Shown: in pieces, positions 41,855 to 51,028 of the stretch
Position numbering within the stretch: the first letter of the stretch is position 1
Layout: the number at the start of each line of letters is the position of its first letter
NCBI GenBank assembly: GCA_964392455.1
Contig: CAYMPG010000001.1
Location: forward strand, 79,719 to 143,718
Length of the DNA stretch: 64,000 nucleotides
Direction: 5' to 3'
From: SFEL01 sp964392455
GTDB lineage: Bacteria > Bacillota > Clostridia > Christensenellales > CAG-138
Position numbers and translations under genes: made by a program
Notes under the pieces: generated by a model
Told to the model about the DNA's origin: nothing
What the model saw: only the letters and a program-made list of their open reading frames with translations
Database searches by the model: none

Positions 41855-42496
41855 CTACATGGTAGCGCTGTGAGCATTTTTAACGTGATTTTCCATGGCT
41901 TCCTTTGCCGCCTCAGGGTTGCCCTCCTTGATGGCATTGAATACTGCCCTGTGCTCCCTGAGAGAATCATTGGGACGGCTGGGAATTGTAAGGCTGCTGG
42001 TACGGGCAATGCGGGTATTCTGGTGAAGAGATGCCAGAATATGGCTCAGCATACGGCTGCCGCAGGCCTTGTATATAAGCTCGTGAAATTCATTATCCAG
42101 CTTGGAAAGCTGCTCGGCGCCGCCACGGCCGGTATAGAAATCCATAAAGTCTATTTTTTCTGCAAGGGCATCAAGCTGCTCCTGAGTCCTCCGCTGGGCA
42201 GCCCAAAAAGCCGCCAGCCCCTCCAGCATCTGGCGGATATTGTACATATCGTCAATATCGCTCTGGGATATGGCCTGCACCACCACGCCCCTGTTTGGAA
42301 TGGAAACTGCCAGCCCTTCCAGCTCAAGCTGCTTGAGGGCTTCCCTTATGGGGGTGCGGCTTACCTTGAGCTCATCGGCAAGGCGAGTTTCTACAAGGTA
42401 GTCGCCATCCTTATAGCTGCCGTCAAGTATGCCGTTTCGGATATATTCATACACCTTTGCGGTAAGGGATTGCTTGTCGCCGGGATCAAAAACCAC
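41855..42496 (-). CDS. GntR-family regulator, FadR/FCD subgroup
   Basis: 213 residues from a GTG at 42496 with AGGAGG six bases upstream; an in-frame ATG at 42550 lacks a ribosome-binding site. The winged helix has SLTAKVYEYIRNGILDGSYKDGDYLVETRLADELKVSRTPIREAL split over residues 8-50. The C-terminal FCD domain (about 80-205) carries the ligand/metal residues in DNEFHELIYKACG and LREHRAVFNAI, ending with ENHV. FadR-type regulators sense small organic acids. The promoter carries an ATTGTAT/ATACAAT palindrome over the -10, so autorepression is likely. No metabolic gene adjoins it. Confidence 0.9.
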   Translation of the reverse strand: MVFDPGDKQSLTAKVYEYIRNGILDGSYKDGDYLVETRLADELKVSRTPIREALKQLELEGLAVSIPNRGVVVQAISQSDIDDMYNIRQMLEGLAAFWAAQRRTQEQLDALAEKIDFMDFYTGRGGAEQLSKLDNEFHELIYKACGSRMLSHILASLHQNTRIARTSSLTIPSRPNDSLREHRAVFNAIKEGNPEAAKEAMENHVKNAHSATM

Positions 42497-42551
42497 TGTT
42501 GTGCCTCCTGTGGGGAATTGTTTATATATTGTCTTTTTGTCTCTGTGCATA

Positions 42552-42580
42552 ATTGTATACTAAAATACAATTTTTTTCAA
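42552..42580 (-). promoter_or_regulatory. Promoter and palindromic operator of the GntR gene
   Basis: Minus strand: TTGAAA (42575-42580), 17-bp spacer, TACAAT (42552-42557). The palindrome ATTGTAT-N6-ATACAAT at 42552-42571 covers the -10 and most of the spacer, and resembles FadR-subgroup operators (TTGTATACTA). Confidence 0.65.
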
Positions 42581-42699
42581 GTGGATAACCCCCACATTAT
42601 TTCAATGGATTTTTTGACATTTTTCCCAGGGTATCCTTTGGTTTTCCTTCGCAGATACTACTATCAGCTTACTAAGATAAAATGCCGAGGTGCTGCCCT

Positions 42700-44064
42700 A
42701 TGAAAAGATACACGATAAGCCTTATGATGCCCATTGCTGCCGCCATGCTGCTATTTGGCTGCGCTCCAAAGTATGCGGATATGGAGCAGGCCCAGAGCGC
42801 AGGAGCCACACTGGGGGAATGTATATACATAGATGGGGTGGATGTATCAGGGCTCACACCGGCAGAGGCCGTGCTGGCGGTGGAGCAGGCTCATACGGAT
42901 GCCCTGAAGGAGCTGAATTATACGGTGATAGCCGGGGAGGACAGGCTGGATATAAGCGCCGCCATGCTGCCAATCAGCTTTGATACAAGAAATATGGTGA
43001 TGGAGGCGCTGGAGCTTAAAAGGCACTGGCCTGAGGGGATAGAGCCGCGGAGACTGTATACCACTATGGGGGCGGAGCTTGATGAGCTGCGAAAAAGCCT
43101 TGAGGAGCTTTCGAGGGAGCTTCAGTATGAGCCTGAGGATGCATCCTTTACTTATTCTCCAAAGGGGGGCTTTGCCTACACAGAGCATCGGGACGGCCGC
43201 TCGATAGATTACGACAGGCTTTGCGGCAGCGTAATGGAGCTTATTTCCGGCAAAAAGGGTGGAGAGGTATCAGCTGTGACCCAGGCGGTGCCTGCCGGAT
43301 ATACCCTGGATATGGCGCAGCAGGATACTGTGCTGGTATCGGAATTTACCACCTCCTTTTCAGGCAGCACCTATGGAAAGGCAAACAGGGTATTTAATAT
43401 AGTCAAGGCAGCGTCCCTGATAGACGGCAGGGTAGTAGCCCCGGGAGAGGAATTTGACACCAACGCCACCCTTGGAGACAGAAACGAAGAAAACGGCTGG
43501 AAAACCGCGGCAGGCATAAGGGATGGCACATATGTGCAGGAATACGGCGGAGGGGTATGCCAGGTATCCACCACCCTTTACAATGCCGTGCTTATGGCAG
43601 ACCTTGAGGTGACTGAGCGCCACCATCATTCCTGGCCGCTGGGATATGTGGATATTGGCCGGGATGCCACTATCTCTACAGGAGGGCCAAACCTGAGGTT
43701 TGTAAACACGAGCAGTGGGCCTATCACCATATCTGCCCTGACGGATAAGGAGAAAAAAACCGTGACTGTAAGGATATACGGCAGGGCGCTTGAGGATGGG
43801 GCACACATTGAGCTGACCTCAAAAAAGACTGCCGCATTATCTTCCCCCGGCACTGAAAGGGTGTATGACCCATCCCTTGCCCCTGGGGAGAGCAAAACGG
43901 TAAGAAAAGCACGCAGGGGCAGCGTTGCCCAGACCCATAAGCTGTATTACTCTGCGGAGGGAGAGCTCATAAGGAAGGAGCTTGTAACGGAGGATAGGTA
44001 CCGCTCAATATCCGGCATAGTAAATGTGGGTCCACGGCTGGAAGCCTACAGTGCTCAGGAATAG
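42700..44064 (+). CDS. VanW-family lipoprotein
   Basis: 454 residues from the ATG at 42700 (GAGGTG upstream). The signal peptide ends at lipobox LFGC with cysteine 21. After a first domain with GVDVSGLTPAEAVLAVEQA (peptidoglycan-binding-like), the VanW domain (about residues 225-365) shows VVAPGEEFDTNATLGDRNEENGWK, GGGVCQVSTTLYNAVLMADLEVTERHHHSWPLGYVDIGRDAT. A short G5-like beta domain ends the protein. Role unknown, presumably at the wall. It faces another VanW gene tail to tail across a terminator. Confidence 0.85.
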   Translation: MKRYTISLMMPIAAAMLLFGCAPKYADMEQAQSAGATLGECIYIDGVDVSGLTPAEAVLAVEQAHTDALKELNYTVIAGEDRLDISAAMLPISFDTRNMVMEALELKRHWPEGIEPRRLYTTMGAELDELRKSLEELSRELQYEPEDASFTYSPKGGFAYTEHRDGRSIDYDRLCGSVMELISGKKGGEVSAVTQAVPAGYTLDMAQQDTVLVSEFTTSFSGSTYGKANRVFNIVKAASLIDGRVVAPGEEFDTNATLGDRNEENGWKTAAGIRDGTYVQEYGGGVCQVSTTLYNAVLMADLEVTERHHHSWPLGYVDIGRDATISTGGPNLRFVNTSSGPITISALTDKEKKTVTVRIYGRALEDGAHIELTSKKTAALSSPGTERVYDPSLAPGESKTVRKARRGSVAQTHKLYYSAEGELIRKELVTEDRYRSISGIVNVGPRLEAYSAQE

Positions 44065-44071
44065 CGCAAAC

Positions 44072-44107
44072 AAAAAACGGAGGAAGCAGCTGCTTTCTCC
44101 GTTTTTT
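44072..44107. terminator. Bidirectional terminator between two VanW genes
   Basis: A near-perfect inverted repeat of 18 bases per arm beginning AAAAAACGGAG and ending CTCCGTTTTTT. Confidence 0.9.
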
Positions 44108-44142
44108 GTGTTTATGGTGAAGCTGATTATTGATACAAATCA

Positions 44143-45693
44143 TCAGGAGGTGGGCTTGGGCAGGCTGGGATCGCCTGTGCCTACGGTTATCTTGCCCTGT
44201 ACGGCGCGGTAGCTGTCGGTATACAGCAGCTCAGAGCTATCCAGAGTACCATTAATGTACTTATCCCGGAATACCTCGGATTTGTAGCCCTTGCGTGAGG
44301 TGACGGTCTTTTCCTGATAGCCCATGGGCCATTCGGGGTTTTCCACAGTAACGGTCGCATCCGGCTCTATGGTCTCGATGACCTCGCCACGGGTCTTGTA
44401 GGTAACGCCCTCGGCCAGAGGCTCGCCATAGATGTATATGGTCATTTTATAGTTGCTCTGGTCGCAGTAGGCAAATATATAAAGGGGTGCGCCGGTATTG
44501 TTTATGAAGTTAAGGCTCTTGCCGCTGTCCACAGTGCCGGTAACGGTGGAATCAAGGCCAATGTCAGCATAGCTGGAGGGCCAGGAGTGATGATACCGCT
44601 CGGTTATTTCCACCTCGCTGCCGCAGCAGAGCAGGGCATTGTAAAGGGTGGTGGATACCTGACATATGCCGCCGCCCGCCTGCATTTCGTAGGTATTGCC
44701 GTTTACTATACCGGGGGCAAGGGGCCAGCCGCCGGACTCTGTGCGGGGGCCGATAAAGCCATTAAAGTTGAACTCCTCGCCAACCTCTATCTTGCAGCCA
44801 TTGAGCAGGGTAGCGGCCTTTTGAATATTGCCCACGCGGTTTGCATTGCGGGAGCTGGAGCTGCCGCCGAAATCGGTTTCCCAGGTGGCACGGAGTTTGG
44901 TGTTTTCCTTAAGCCAGTCAAGGGAGTGGCTGGGGTTTTGTATTACCAGCTCAGGCTTTATAAGGGCCTGATAGCTGCCCTCAGACAGGGCGGTGGTAAT
45001 GGAATCAAGCAGGGCTTCCTGATCCAGCACATGGCCATCCTCGCCCTCATGGTAATTGAAGGAGGGGGTGGCAGCCCATACGTTTGCTTCGGCTGAGGGC
45101 TCTACGGCGGGAGTGTCCACCGAGGAGGCTATATCTGCTATCTGCTCCTGGAGAACAGAGGCATCGGCAGTGAAGCTTATGGCAAATTCATGGCCCAGCT
45201 CCTTCAGCTCCTTTTTGGCCTTACTGTTTTCTGCGGCGGTGCTGCCCCGGCCATACAGCATGGCTTCTGCCAGCACATACTCAAGGTCTGTGGAGACCTT
45301 CATGTCAGCTCCTGTGAAAAGCCAGAGGCTGGAGCCGTAGGATACGCCTATGTTTACGCTCTTTGCCGTTTCCTCCAGCATGGGCTGTATGGCGCTGCGG
45401 GCCTCATTGAGGGTCATACCGGATACGTTTTTGCCGTTTATCACTATGCCGCTAAGGTAGGTGCCCTCGTCAAGGTAGGAGCGGAGCTTCTTTTCGCTGG
45501 GAATGTGTGTATGGCGGAAGCGCACGAAAAACACCACAGCGAGCGCTGCGATGAGTACTGCTGCAAGTATGAGCAGCTTGCGGCTGAGTGCCCTGTAGGG
45601 GTTCTTTTTTCTTCTGCGGCTGCTGTGCTGCGTGTCTGCCGATGCATCGGCAGACAGAGGACGGCTGCTGCGGCTGCGGGTATTGTTGTTCAT
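44143..45693 (-). CDS. VanW-family membrane-anchored cell-wall protein
   Basis: 516 residues. A Ser/Arg-rich cytoplasmic N-terminus is followed by a membrane segment at about residues 40-60. The extracytoplasmic part begins with a domain containing GIVINGKNVSGMTLNEARSAI, then the VanW domain (about 275-420) with KIEVGEEFNFNGFIGPRTESGGWP, GGGICQVSTTLYNALLCCGSEVEITERYHHSWPSSYADIGLDST, and a C-terminal G5-like domain. It is transcribed alone from a consensus-like promoter. Confidence 0.85.
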   Translation of the reverse strand: MNNNTRSRSSRPLSADASADTQHSSRRRKKNPYRALSRKLLILAAVLIAALAVVFFVRFRHTHIPSEKKLRSYLDEGTYLSGIVINGKNVSGMTLNEARSAIQPMLEETAKSVNIGVSYGSSLWLFTGADMKVSTDLEYVLAEAMLYGRGSTAAENSKAKKELKELGHEFAISFTADASVLQEQIADIASSVDTPAVEPSAEANVWAATPSFNYHEGEDGHVLDQEALLDSITTALSEGSYQALIKPELVIQNPSHSLDWLKENTKLRATWETDFGGSSSSRNANRVGNIQKAATLLNGCKIEVGEEFNFNGFIGPRTESGGWPLAPGIVNGNTYEMQAGGGICQVSTTLYNALLCCGSEVEITERYHHSWPSSYADIGLDSTVTGTVDSGKSLNFINNTGAPLYIFAYCDQSNYKMTIYIYGEPLAEGVTYKTRGEVIETIEPDATVTVENPEWPMGYQEKTVTSRKGYKSEVFRDKYINGTLDSSELLYTDSYRAVQGKITVGTGDPSLPKPTS

Positions 45694-45728
45694 TTATTAT
45701 CTCCGTATGTACATAATTCAACCTATAC

Positions 45729-45757
45729 ATTATACTCGAATATCGCCTGGGTATCAA
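45729..45757 (-). promoter_or_regulatory. Promoter of the VanW gene at 44143-45693
   Basis: Minus strand: TTGATA, 17-bp spacer, TATAAT, about 36 bases upstream of the start codon. Confidence 0.7.
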
Positions 45758-45893
45758 CTGCTTTAAGGGGGCATAAGGCCGGAAAAATCTTCCGGGTAAG
45801 GCCGGGGTACTCCGGGGCTCATTATATATCGAATGAAAGGGACAGGAGGCACAATTCACAAAAAAGTATAATATTGTTTACAAAATAGTGCGC

Positions 45894-45922
45894 TTGTGGT
45901 AAGCGGGTATGGATAGTATAAT
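45894..45922 (+). promoter_or_regulatory. Promoter of RNase J
   Basis: TTGTGG, 17-bp spacer, TATAAT. It lies in the 310-base divergent space between the VanW gene and rnj, which otherwise holds only the VanW promoter. Confidence 0.55.
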
Positions 45923-46003
45923 AATAGATATACTGGCAATGATATGCCTGTACGGCATGGAAGTATATAACAAAAAAACTGTACCTAAGAAAGGAAGTAT
46001 AAA

Positions 46004-47659
46004 TTGGCATCAAAAAAACTTAAGATAATCCCCCTGGGAGGGGTAGGCGAAATAGGCAAGAACATGACCGTAGTGGAATACGGCAGCGACATAATAATCA
46101 TAGACTGCGGATTGGCCTTTCCCGATGACGATATGCCGGGAATTGATGTGGTCATTCCGGATATGACATACCTTGAGAAAAATGCCCAGAATATACGGGG
46201 CATACTCATTACCCACGGCCATGAGGATCATATCGGCGCAGTGCCCTATGCTTTGCAGAAGCTGAAGGTGCCGGTATACGCCACAAAGCTCACCATCGCC
46301 CTCATTGAGCAGAAGCTCAGCGAGATAAAGGTGGATAACGTTGACCTTAACTGCGTAAGCCCCGGGGATACCATACGGCTGGGCTGCTTCAATGTGGAAT
46401 TTATAAAGACCAGCCATTCCATAGCGGATGCATGTGCCCTTGCAATAAATACCCCAATAGGCACAGTGATACACACCGGCGACTTTAAGGTGGACTATAC
46501 TCCAATAGACGGGGAGCCCATAGATATTGCCCGACTTGCCTACTATGGCTCACGGGGAGTGCTGGCGCTGATGAGCGACAGCACAAACGTGGAAAATGAA
46601 GGCCATACCCCCTCAGAGCGGGGCATAGGCAAGACCTTTGAGCATTATTTTGACAAGGCAAAGGGCAGGGTGATAGTGGCAACCTTCGCCTCAAATATAT
46701 ACCGTATCCAGCAGATTGCCGACGTGGCCATATCCTTTGGCAGGATGATATGCTTCCAGGGCCGCAGCATGGTAAAGATTGCGGAGATAGCAAGGGAGCT
46801 TGGCTATCTGCAGCTGCCGGATCAGAGCATAGTGGATGTAAATCAGCTTAAAAAGCTCAGGGATGACCAGATATGCGTCATTACCACCGGCTCACAGGGC
46901 GAGCCTATGAGCGGCCTTTTCCGTATGGCAAATTCCTCCCACAGAGTGAATGTGGGCAAGGGGGATATGGTCATAATATCCGCTTCCTCCATACCCGGCA
47001 ACGAAAAGAGCGTAGCCAAGGTGATAAACCAGCTCTATCAGCATGGGGCCAGGGTGATATACGACCATATGGCGGATGTTCACGTTTCGGGCCACGCCTG
47101 CAAGGAGGAGCTGAAGCTGATGCTTACCCTTGTAAAGCCCAGGTTCTTCATACCTGTTCATGGCGAGGCAAGGCATCTTTATCAGCATGCGGAGCTTGCT
47201 GAGGAGCTGGGCATATCCGAGGATAATGTATTTATCACCGAGATTGGCGACGTGGTGGAGCTTACCCGCAATAAGGGCCGTATGGCAGGCAGCGTTACGG
47301 CGGGCAGCGTTATGGTGGATGGCAGCGGCATAGGCGACATTGGCAACGTGGTGCTGAGGGACAGAAAGCTCCTTTCGGAGGATGGCATTTTCACCGCCGT
47401 CATCACACTGAACCGGCAGACGGGCGCACTGCTTGCTGCGCCTGAGATACTTTCCCGCGGCTTTGTTTACGAAAAGAACTCTGAGGAGCTTCTTAAGGAG
47501 GCCAGGGAGCTTGTGCGCTCCAAGGCTGCCCAGTTTGAGAAGAATCACAAGAGCAACTGGGCTTCCATAAAGAACGACATCCGCAATAGCCTTAAAAACT
47601 ACCTTTACGAGCAGACAAGGCGCAGGCCGATGGTGCTGCCCATAATAATCGAGATATAG
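46004..47659 (+). CDS. rnj: Ribonuclease J
   Basis: 551 residues from a TTG at 46004 with AAAGGAAG seven bases upstream; no ATG is suitably placed. The metallo-beta-lactamase motif is THGHEDHIGA near residue 70; SHSIADA, HTGDFKVD and the beta-CASP region (MSDSTN, then SASSIPGNE and HVSGHACKEEL) follow, and a C-terminal domain ends the protein. RNase J is both a 5'-exonuclease and an endonuclease in mRNA decay and rRNA maturation. It is followed by ylbF and mltG. Confidence 0.96.
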   Translation: MASKKLKIIPLGGVGEIGKNMTVVEYGSDIIIIDCGLAFPDDDMPGIDVVIPDMTYLEKNAQNIRGILITHGHEDHIGAVPYALQKLKVPVYATKLTIALIEQKLSEIKVDNVDLNCVSPGDTIRLGCFNVEFIKTSHSIADACALAINTPIGTVIHTGDFKVDYTPIDGEPIDIARLAYYGSRGVLALMSDSTNVENEGHTPSERGIGKTFEHYFDKAKGRVIVATFASNIYRIQQIADVAISFGRMICFQGRSMVKIAEIARELGYLQLPDQSIVDVNQLKKLRDDQICVITTGSQGEPMSGLFRMANSSHRVNVGKGDMVIISASSIPGNEKSVAKVINQLYQHGARVIYDHMADVHVSGHACKEELKLMLTLVKPRFFIPVHGEARHLYQHAELAEELGISEDNVFITEIGDVVELTRNKGRMAGSVTAGSVMVDGSGIGDIGNVVLRDRKLLSEDGIFTAVITLNRQTGALLAAPEILSRGFVYEKNSEELLKEARELVRSKAAQFEKNHKSNWASIKNDIRNSLKNYLYEQTRRRPMVLPIIIEI

Positions 47660-47684
47660 AATATTTTACTTTGGAGGTATAGCT

Positions 47685-48026
47685 ATGGTATACGATAAGG
47701 CAAATGAGCTGGCAAGGCTCATAAAGGAAAGCGATGAATACAGGGAATTCAAGACAACCAAGGAAAAGGCCTTTGAAAACGAGACCACGGCATCCCTGAT
47801 AAAGGAATACCACAAGCTGCAGATATCTGCCCAGGCCGCCATGGTCACCGGCAATAAGGATGACGAATCCCTTCAGCGGCTGCAAAAGATAGGCGAGCTG
47901 CTCCAGCTCAACCATGATGCATCTGCCTTTCTCATGGCAGAATACCGGCTGAACCGCATGGTAAGCGATATTTACAAGATACTTGCAGAGGCCATAGACG
48001 TGGATCTTGGCATGCTGGAGGAGTAA
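47685..48026 (+). CDS. YlbF/YmcA family protein
   Basis: 113 residues, all helical. YDKANELARLIKESDEYREFKTTKEKAFENET and LMAEYRLNRMVSDIYKIL match the YlbF/YmcA family. In Bacillus these proteins form the Y-complex that directs RNase Y to transcripts and affects competence and sporulation. Here the gene follows RNase J by 25 bases, suggesting an RNA-decay role as well. TTGGAGG precedes the ATG; the next gene starts directly after its stop. Confidence 0.85.
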   Translation: MVYDKANELARLIKESDEYREFKTTKEKAFENETTASLIKEYHKLQISAQAAMVTGNKDDESLQRLQKIGELLQLNHDASAFLMAEYRLNRMVSDIYKILAEAIDVDLGMLEE

Positions 48027-49205
48027 ATGGAAAACACCCAGAACAGCCGGGAAGGACAGGCCTCTGAAAAACTGTCTGCGGCCAGAAAGAAAAAATTCAG
48101 GCGCAGGAAGCTGATGCGGGTGCTGCGGCCGGTCATCATATACGGTGTGAGCATTGCAGTATGCTTCTTTATTGCCGGCGCTGCCATAAACTATGCGCTG
48201 GATGAATACGTGCGCCCGGTGGATAGCGACGATGCTACCCCAGTTACCGTTACCATAGAAAAGGGCAGCGGCGCCTCTACAATAGCAAAGCTCCTTTATG
48301 AGGCGGGCGGAGAAGGCAACGTGGGCCTTATAAAGAGCAAGGCGGCATTTAAGATATATGTGGATTTCACCGGCAAATCCAGCACCCTTAAGGCGGGCAC
48401 ATACGTACTCAGCCGCAATATGAACATTGCCCAGATGGTGGACATCATCTGCATGGGCAATCCTGCCCGGGAAACTGTGAAGTTTACCATACCTGAGGGC
48501 ATGGAGGTGGAGGATATTGCAGACCGCCTTGTGGAGCTTGGCATACTGGAGAGCAGCGAGGAATTCCTTTCCCTGTGCAAGGGCGGCGAGTCCTTCAGCG
48601 AATACAGCTTTATAAATGCCGTTATCCAGAGCGAGGATAAGGATAGCAGAAAGTATGCGCTGGAAGGGTACCTGTTCCCGGATACATACGAGGTATATGT
48701 GGGAGCCTCTGCAAAGAGCATAATTACAAAAATGCTCATCCGCTTCAACGAGGTATTCAATGACGAATACATCGCCAGGGCCCAGGAGCTGAATATGTCG
48801 GTTGACGATGTGGTGACCCTTGCCTCCATGATAGAGCGGGAGGCAAAGACGGGGGACTTTGCAAAGGTATCCGCAGTATTTCATAACCGCATGAATGATG
48901 GTATGAAGCTGCAAAGCGATGCGCCCCTCAAATATATCTTCAATACTGAAAACGTGCTGGACTTTACCTCTGAGCAGATGGAGGTGGATTCTCCCTACAA
49001 TACCTATAAGGTGGATGGCCTGCCAGTGGGTGCGATAGATAACCCCGGCAACAATGCCGTATACGCAGCACTGTATCCCGATGAGGAGTTTATGGAGGAG
49101 GAATACCTGTATTTCGTGCTCAAGTCCAGAGATTCCACAGAGCTGGTATTTTCAAAGGATTATGACGATTTCCTTAAGGATAAGGAGGCTTACCAGAAAA
49201 GCTGA
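48027..49205 (+). CDS. mltG: Endolytic transglycosylase MltG
   Basis: 392 residues. One membrane segment at about residues 31-53 follows a basic N-terminus. A LysM-like part (VTVTIEKGSGASTIAKLLYEAG) comes before the YceG/MltG domain, with the catalytic glutamate in LASMIEREAKTGDFAKVSAVFHNRM and the closing GAIDNPGNNAVYAALYP. MltG cuts nascent glycan strands and sets their length. It is placed between ylbF and a U32 peptidase gene, a common order in Clostridia. Confidence 0.93.
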   Translation: MENTQNSREGQASEKLSAARKKKFRRRKLMRVLRPVIIYGVSIAVCFFIAGAAINYALDEYVRPVDSDDATPVTVTIEKGSGASTIAKLLYEAGGEGNVGLIKSKAAFKIYVDFTGKSSTLKAGTYVLSRNMNIAQMVDIICMGNPARETVKFTIPEGMEVEDIADRLVELGILESSEEFLSLCKGGESFSEYSFINAVIQSEDKDSRKYALEGYLFPDTYEVYVGASAKSIITKMLIRFNEVFNDEYIARAQELNMSVDDVVTLASMIEREAKTGDFAKVSAVFHNRMNDGMKLQSDAPLKYIFNTENVLDFTSEQMEVDSPYNTYKVDGLPVGAIDNPGNNAVYAALYPDEEFMEEEYLYFVLKSRDSTELVFSKDYDDFLKDKEAYQKS

Positions 49206-50446
49206 TGAATGACCTGCTTCCCGAGCTGCTTGCCCCGGCGGGCAATATGGAGCGGCTGCTCACCGCCATAGATTACGGCGCAGATGCAGTGTATGTTGGG
49301 GCTCAGAGCATGAGCCTTAGAAACTATGCCGATAACTTTACCCCTGAGCAGCTTAAGGAGGGCTGCGACTATGCCCATGCCCATGGCGGCAGGGTATATG
49401 TGGCCTGCAATGCCTTTGCCCATGATAAAGACCTTGAGGAGCTTCCTGCCCTGCTTGAGCAGATACAGGGGGCGGGGGCAGATGCCCTGATAATAAACGA
49501 CCCGGGGGCCATACGGGTGGCCAGGCGCTGCGTGCCGGATATGCCGCTGCACCTTAGCACCCAGGCAAATACCCTCAATACTGAGGCAGCCCTGTTCTGG
49601 CATGAGCAGGGGGTGGAGCGCATAGTACTTGCAAGGGAGCTGTCCATTATGGAAATAGGGCAGATGCGTAAAAAGCTGCCTCAAAGCCTGGAGCTCGAGA
49701 TGTTTGTACATGGGGCGATGTGCATATCCTATTCCGGCAGGTGCCTGCTGAGCAACTATCTTAACGGGCGGGATTCCAACAGGGGCGAGTGTGCCCAGCC
49801 CTGCCGCTGGCGGTATGAATTCAGAGAAAAGGGCAGCGATGGCGAGTTCTTTACCATGGAGCAGGATGATAAAGGCACATTCGTAATGAATTCACGGGAC
49901 CTGCGCCTTATAGAATACCTGCCCCAGATAATAGACGCCGGCGTCATGAGCCTGAAGATAGAGGGGCGCATGAAGTCCATCGCCTATGTGGCAACGGTGG
50001 TAAATGCATACCGAATGGCCCTTGATGAATACAGCCGTAGCAAGGCGCTTGGCATACCATACAGGGTGCCGGAGCTTATAATGAATGAGCTGGAGCTTGC
50101 ATCCCACCGTCCCTACACTACGGGCTTTGCCCTTGGTCACCCTGGAGCGGAGGGGCAGGAAACGCAAAGCGGCGGCTATATTGCAGATGGAGCCATTGCA
50201 GCCGTGGTGCTTTCCTACGATAAGGATAGCGGCACTGCCCTTATTGCCCAGCGCAATAAGTTTACCAACGGAGAGGAGCTTATGATACTTTCCCCGGGGG
50301 ATATAGGCAGGAGCTTCGTTGTAAATGGTATGAAAAATACCGACGGCGAGCCGGTGCAGAGTGCTCCTCACCCAAAGGAAAGGCTGTATATCGGCTGCAA
50401 TCAGCCGGTAAGGCCGGGAGACATACTTAGAAAAAAGAACCAATAG
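49205..50446 (+). CDS. U32 family peptidase-like protein
   Basis: 413 residues. ELLAPAGNMERLLTAIDYGADAVYVG opens the TIM-barrel U32 domain; GAMCISYSGRCLLSNYLNGRDSNRGECAQPCRW contains the conserved cysteines, and SLKIEGRMKS is the family signature. Many U32 proteins, including TrhP/RlhA, are iron-sulfur enzymes for tRNA or rRNA hydroxylation rather than peptidases, and the cysteines here fit that. The start overlaps the mltG stop. Confidence 0.9.
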   Translation: MNDLLPELLAPAGNMERLLTAIDYGADAVYVGAQSMSLRNYADNFTPEQLKEGCDYAHAHGGRVYVACNAFAHDKDLEELPALLEQIQGAGADALIINDPGAIRVARRCVPDMPLHLSTQANTLNTEAALFWHEQGVERIVLARELSIMEIGQMRKKLPQSLELEMFVHGAMCISYSGRCLLSNYLNGRDSNRGECAQPCRWRYEFREKGSDGEFFTMEQDDKGTFVMNSRDLRLIEYLPQIIDAGVMSLKIEGRMKSIAYVATVVNAYRMALDEYSRSKALGIPYRVPELIMNELELASHRPYTTGFALGHPGAEGQETQSGGYIADGAIAAVVLSYDKDSGTALIAQRNKFTNGEELMILSPGDIGRSFVVNGMKNTDGEPVQSAPHPKERLYIGCNQPVRPGDILRKKNQ

Positions 50447-50452
50447 CACTTA

Positions 50453-50490
50453 AAAAGCGCAGCCCTCTGTGGGGCAGCGCTTTTTGCATA
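50453..50490 (+). terminator. Terminator after the rnj-ylbF-mltG-U32 cluster
   Basis: AAAAAGCGC...GCGCTTTTT stem with inner AGCCC/GGGGC pairing, ending in five T. Confidence 0.8.
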
Positions 50491-50626
50491 CGGTACAGGC
50501 ATAAATCCTTGCATTGAAACGGCATATTTGCTATCATTACGGTCGATGAGCGGCGGGAAATATGCCCTCAGGTAGCTAATATATGCAATATAAATATACC
50601 TTAAAACGATCAGGAGGATATAATTT

Positions 50627-51028
50627 ATGAATAACAAAAAGAAAACCATAATTGCCGTAATAGTGGCGCTGGTGCTTATAGCGGCGCTGGCAGTCTGCTG
50701 GCTGGCCTTTGGGGATAAGCCCGGGGAAGGCGAAAAGACCATAACCGTGCAGGTGGTTCACCTGGATGGGGAGAGTGGCGAATGGGAGATACGGACAGAC
50801 AGTGAAAACCTCAGGGGCGCCCTGGAAAGCATAGACCTTATTGCAGGGGATGACAGCGGCGCTACCATGTTTGTGACCACGGTGGATGGCTATACTGCGG
50901 ATAGCACCAGGGAGGAATGGTGGTGCTTCACAAAGGGCGGAGAAATGCTGATGACCGGCGTGGATGATACCATGATAGCCGATGGGGACAGGTACGAGAT
51001 AACTCTTACTACAGGATATGAGTGGTAA
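50627..51028 (+). CDS. DUF4430 (transcobalamin-like) secreted protein
   Basis: 133 residues. A basic start and one hydrophobic segment (about residues 7-27) anchor or export the protein. The rest is a DUF4430 domain: TITVQVVHLDGE, GALESIDLIAGDDSGATMFVTTVDGY, EEWWCFTKGGEMLMTGVDDTMIADGDRYEITLTTGY. The domain resembles the C-terminal part of cobalamin-binding transcobalamin, but ligand binding is unproven. AGGAGG precedes the ATG, and the gene overlaps the following ECF S component by 11 bases. Confidence 0.87.
   Translation: MNNKKKTIIAVIVALVLIAALAVCWLAFGDKPGEGEKTITVQVVHLDGESGEWEIRTDSENLRGALESIDLIAGDDSGATMFVTTVDGYTADSTREEWWCFTKGGEMLMTGVDDTMIADGDRYEITLTTGYEW

Noticed and set aside
50490..50626. 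Cobalamin riboswitch before the DUF4430/ECF genes
   Set aside because: No B12-box-like conserved sequence was seen and the space is too short for a full element.
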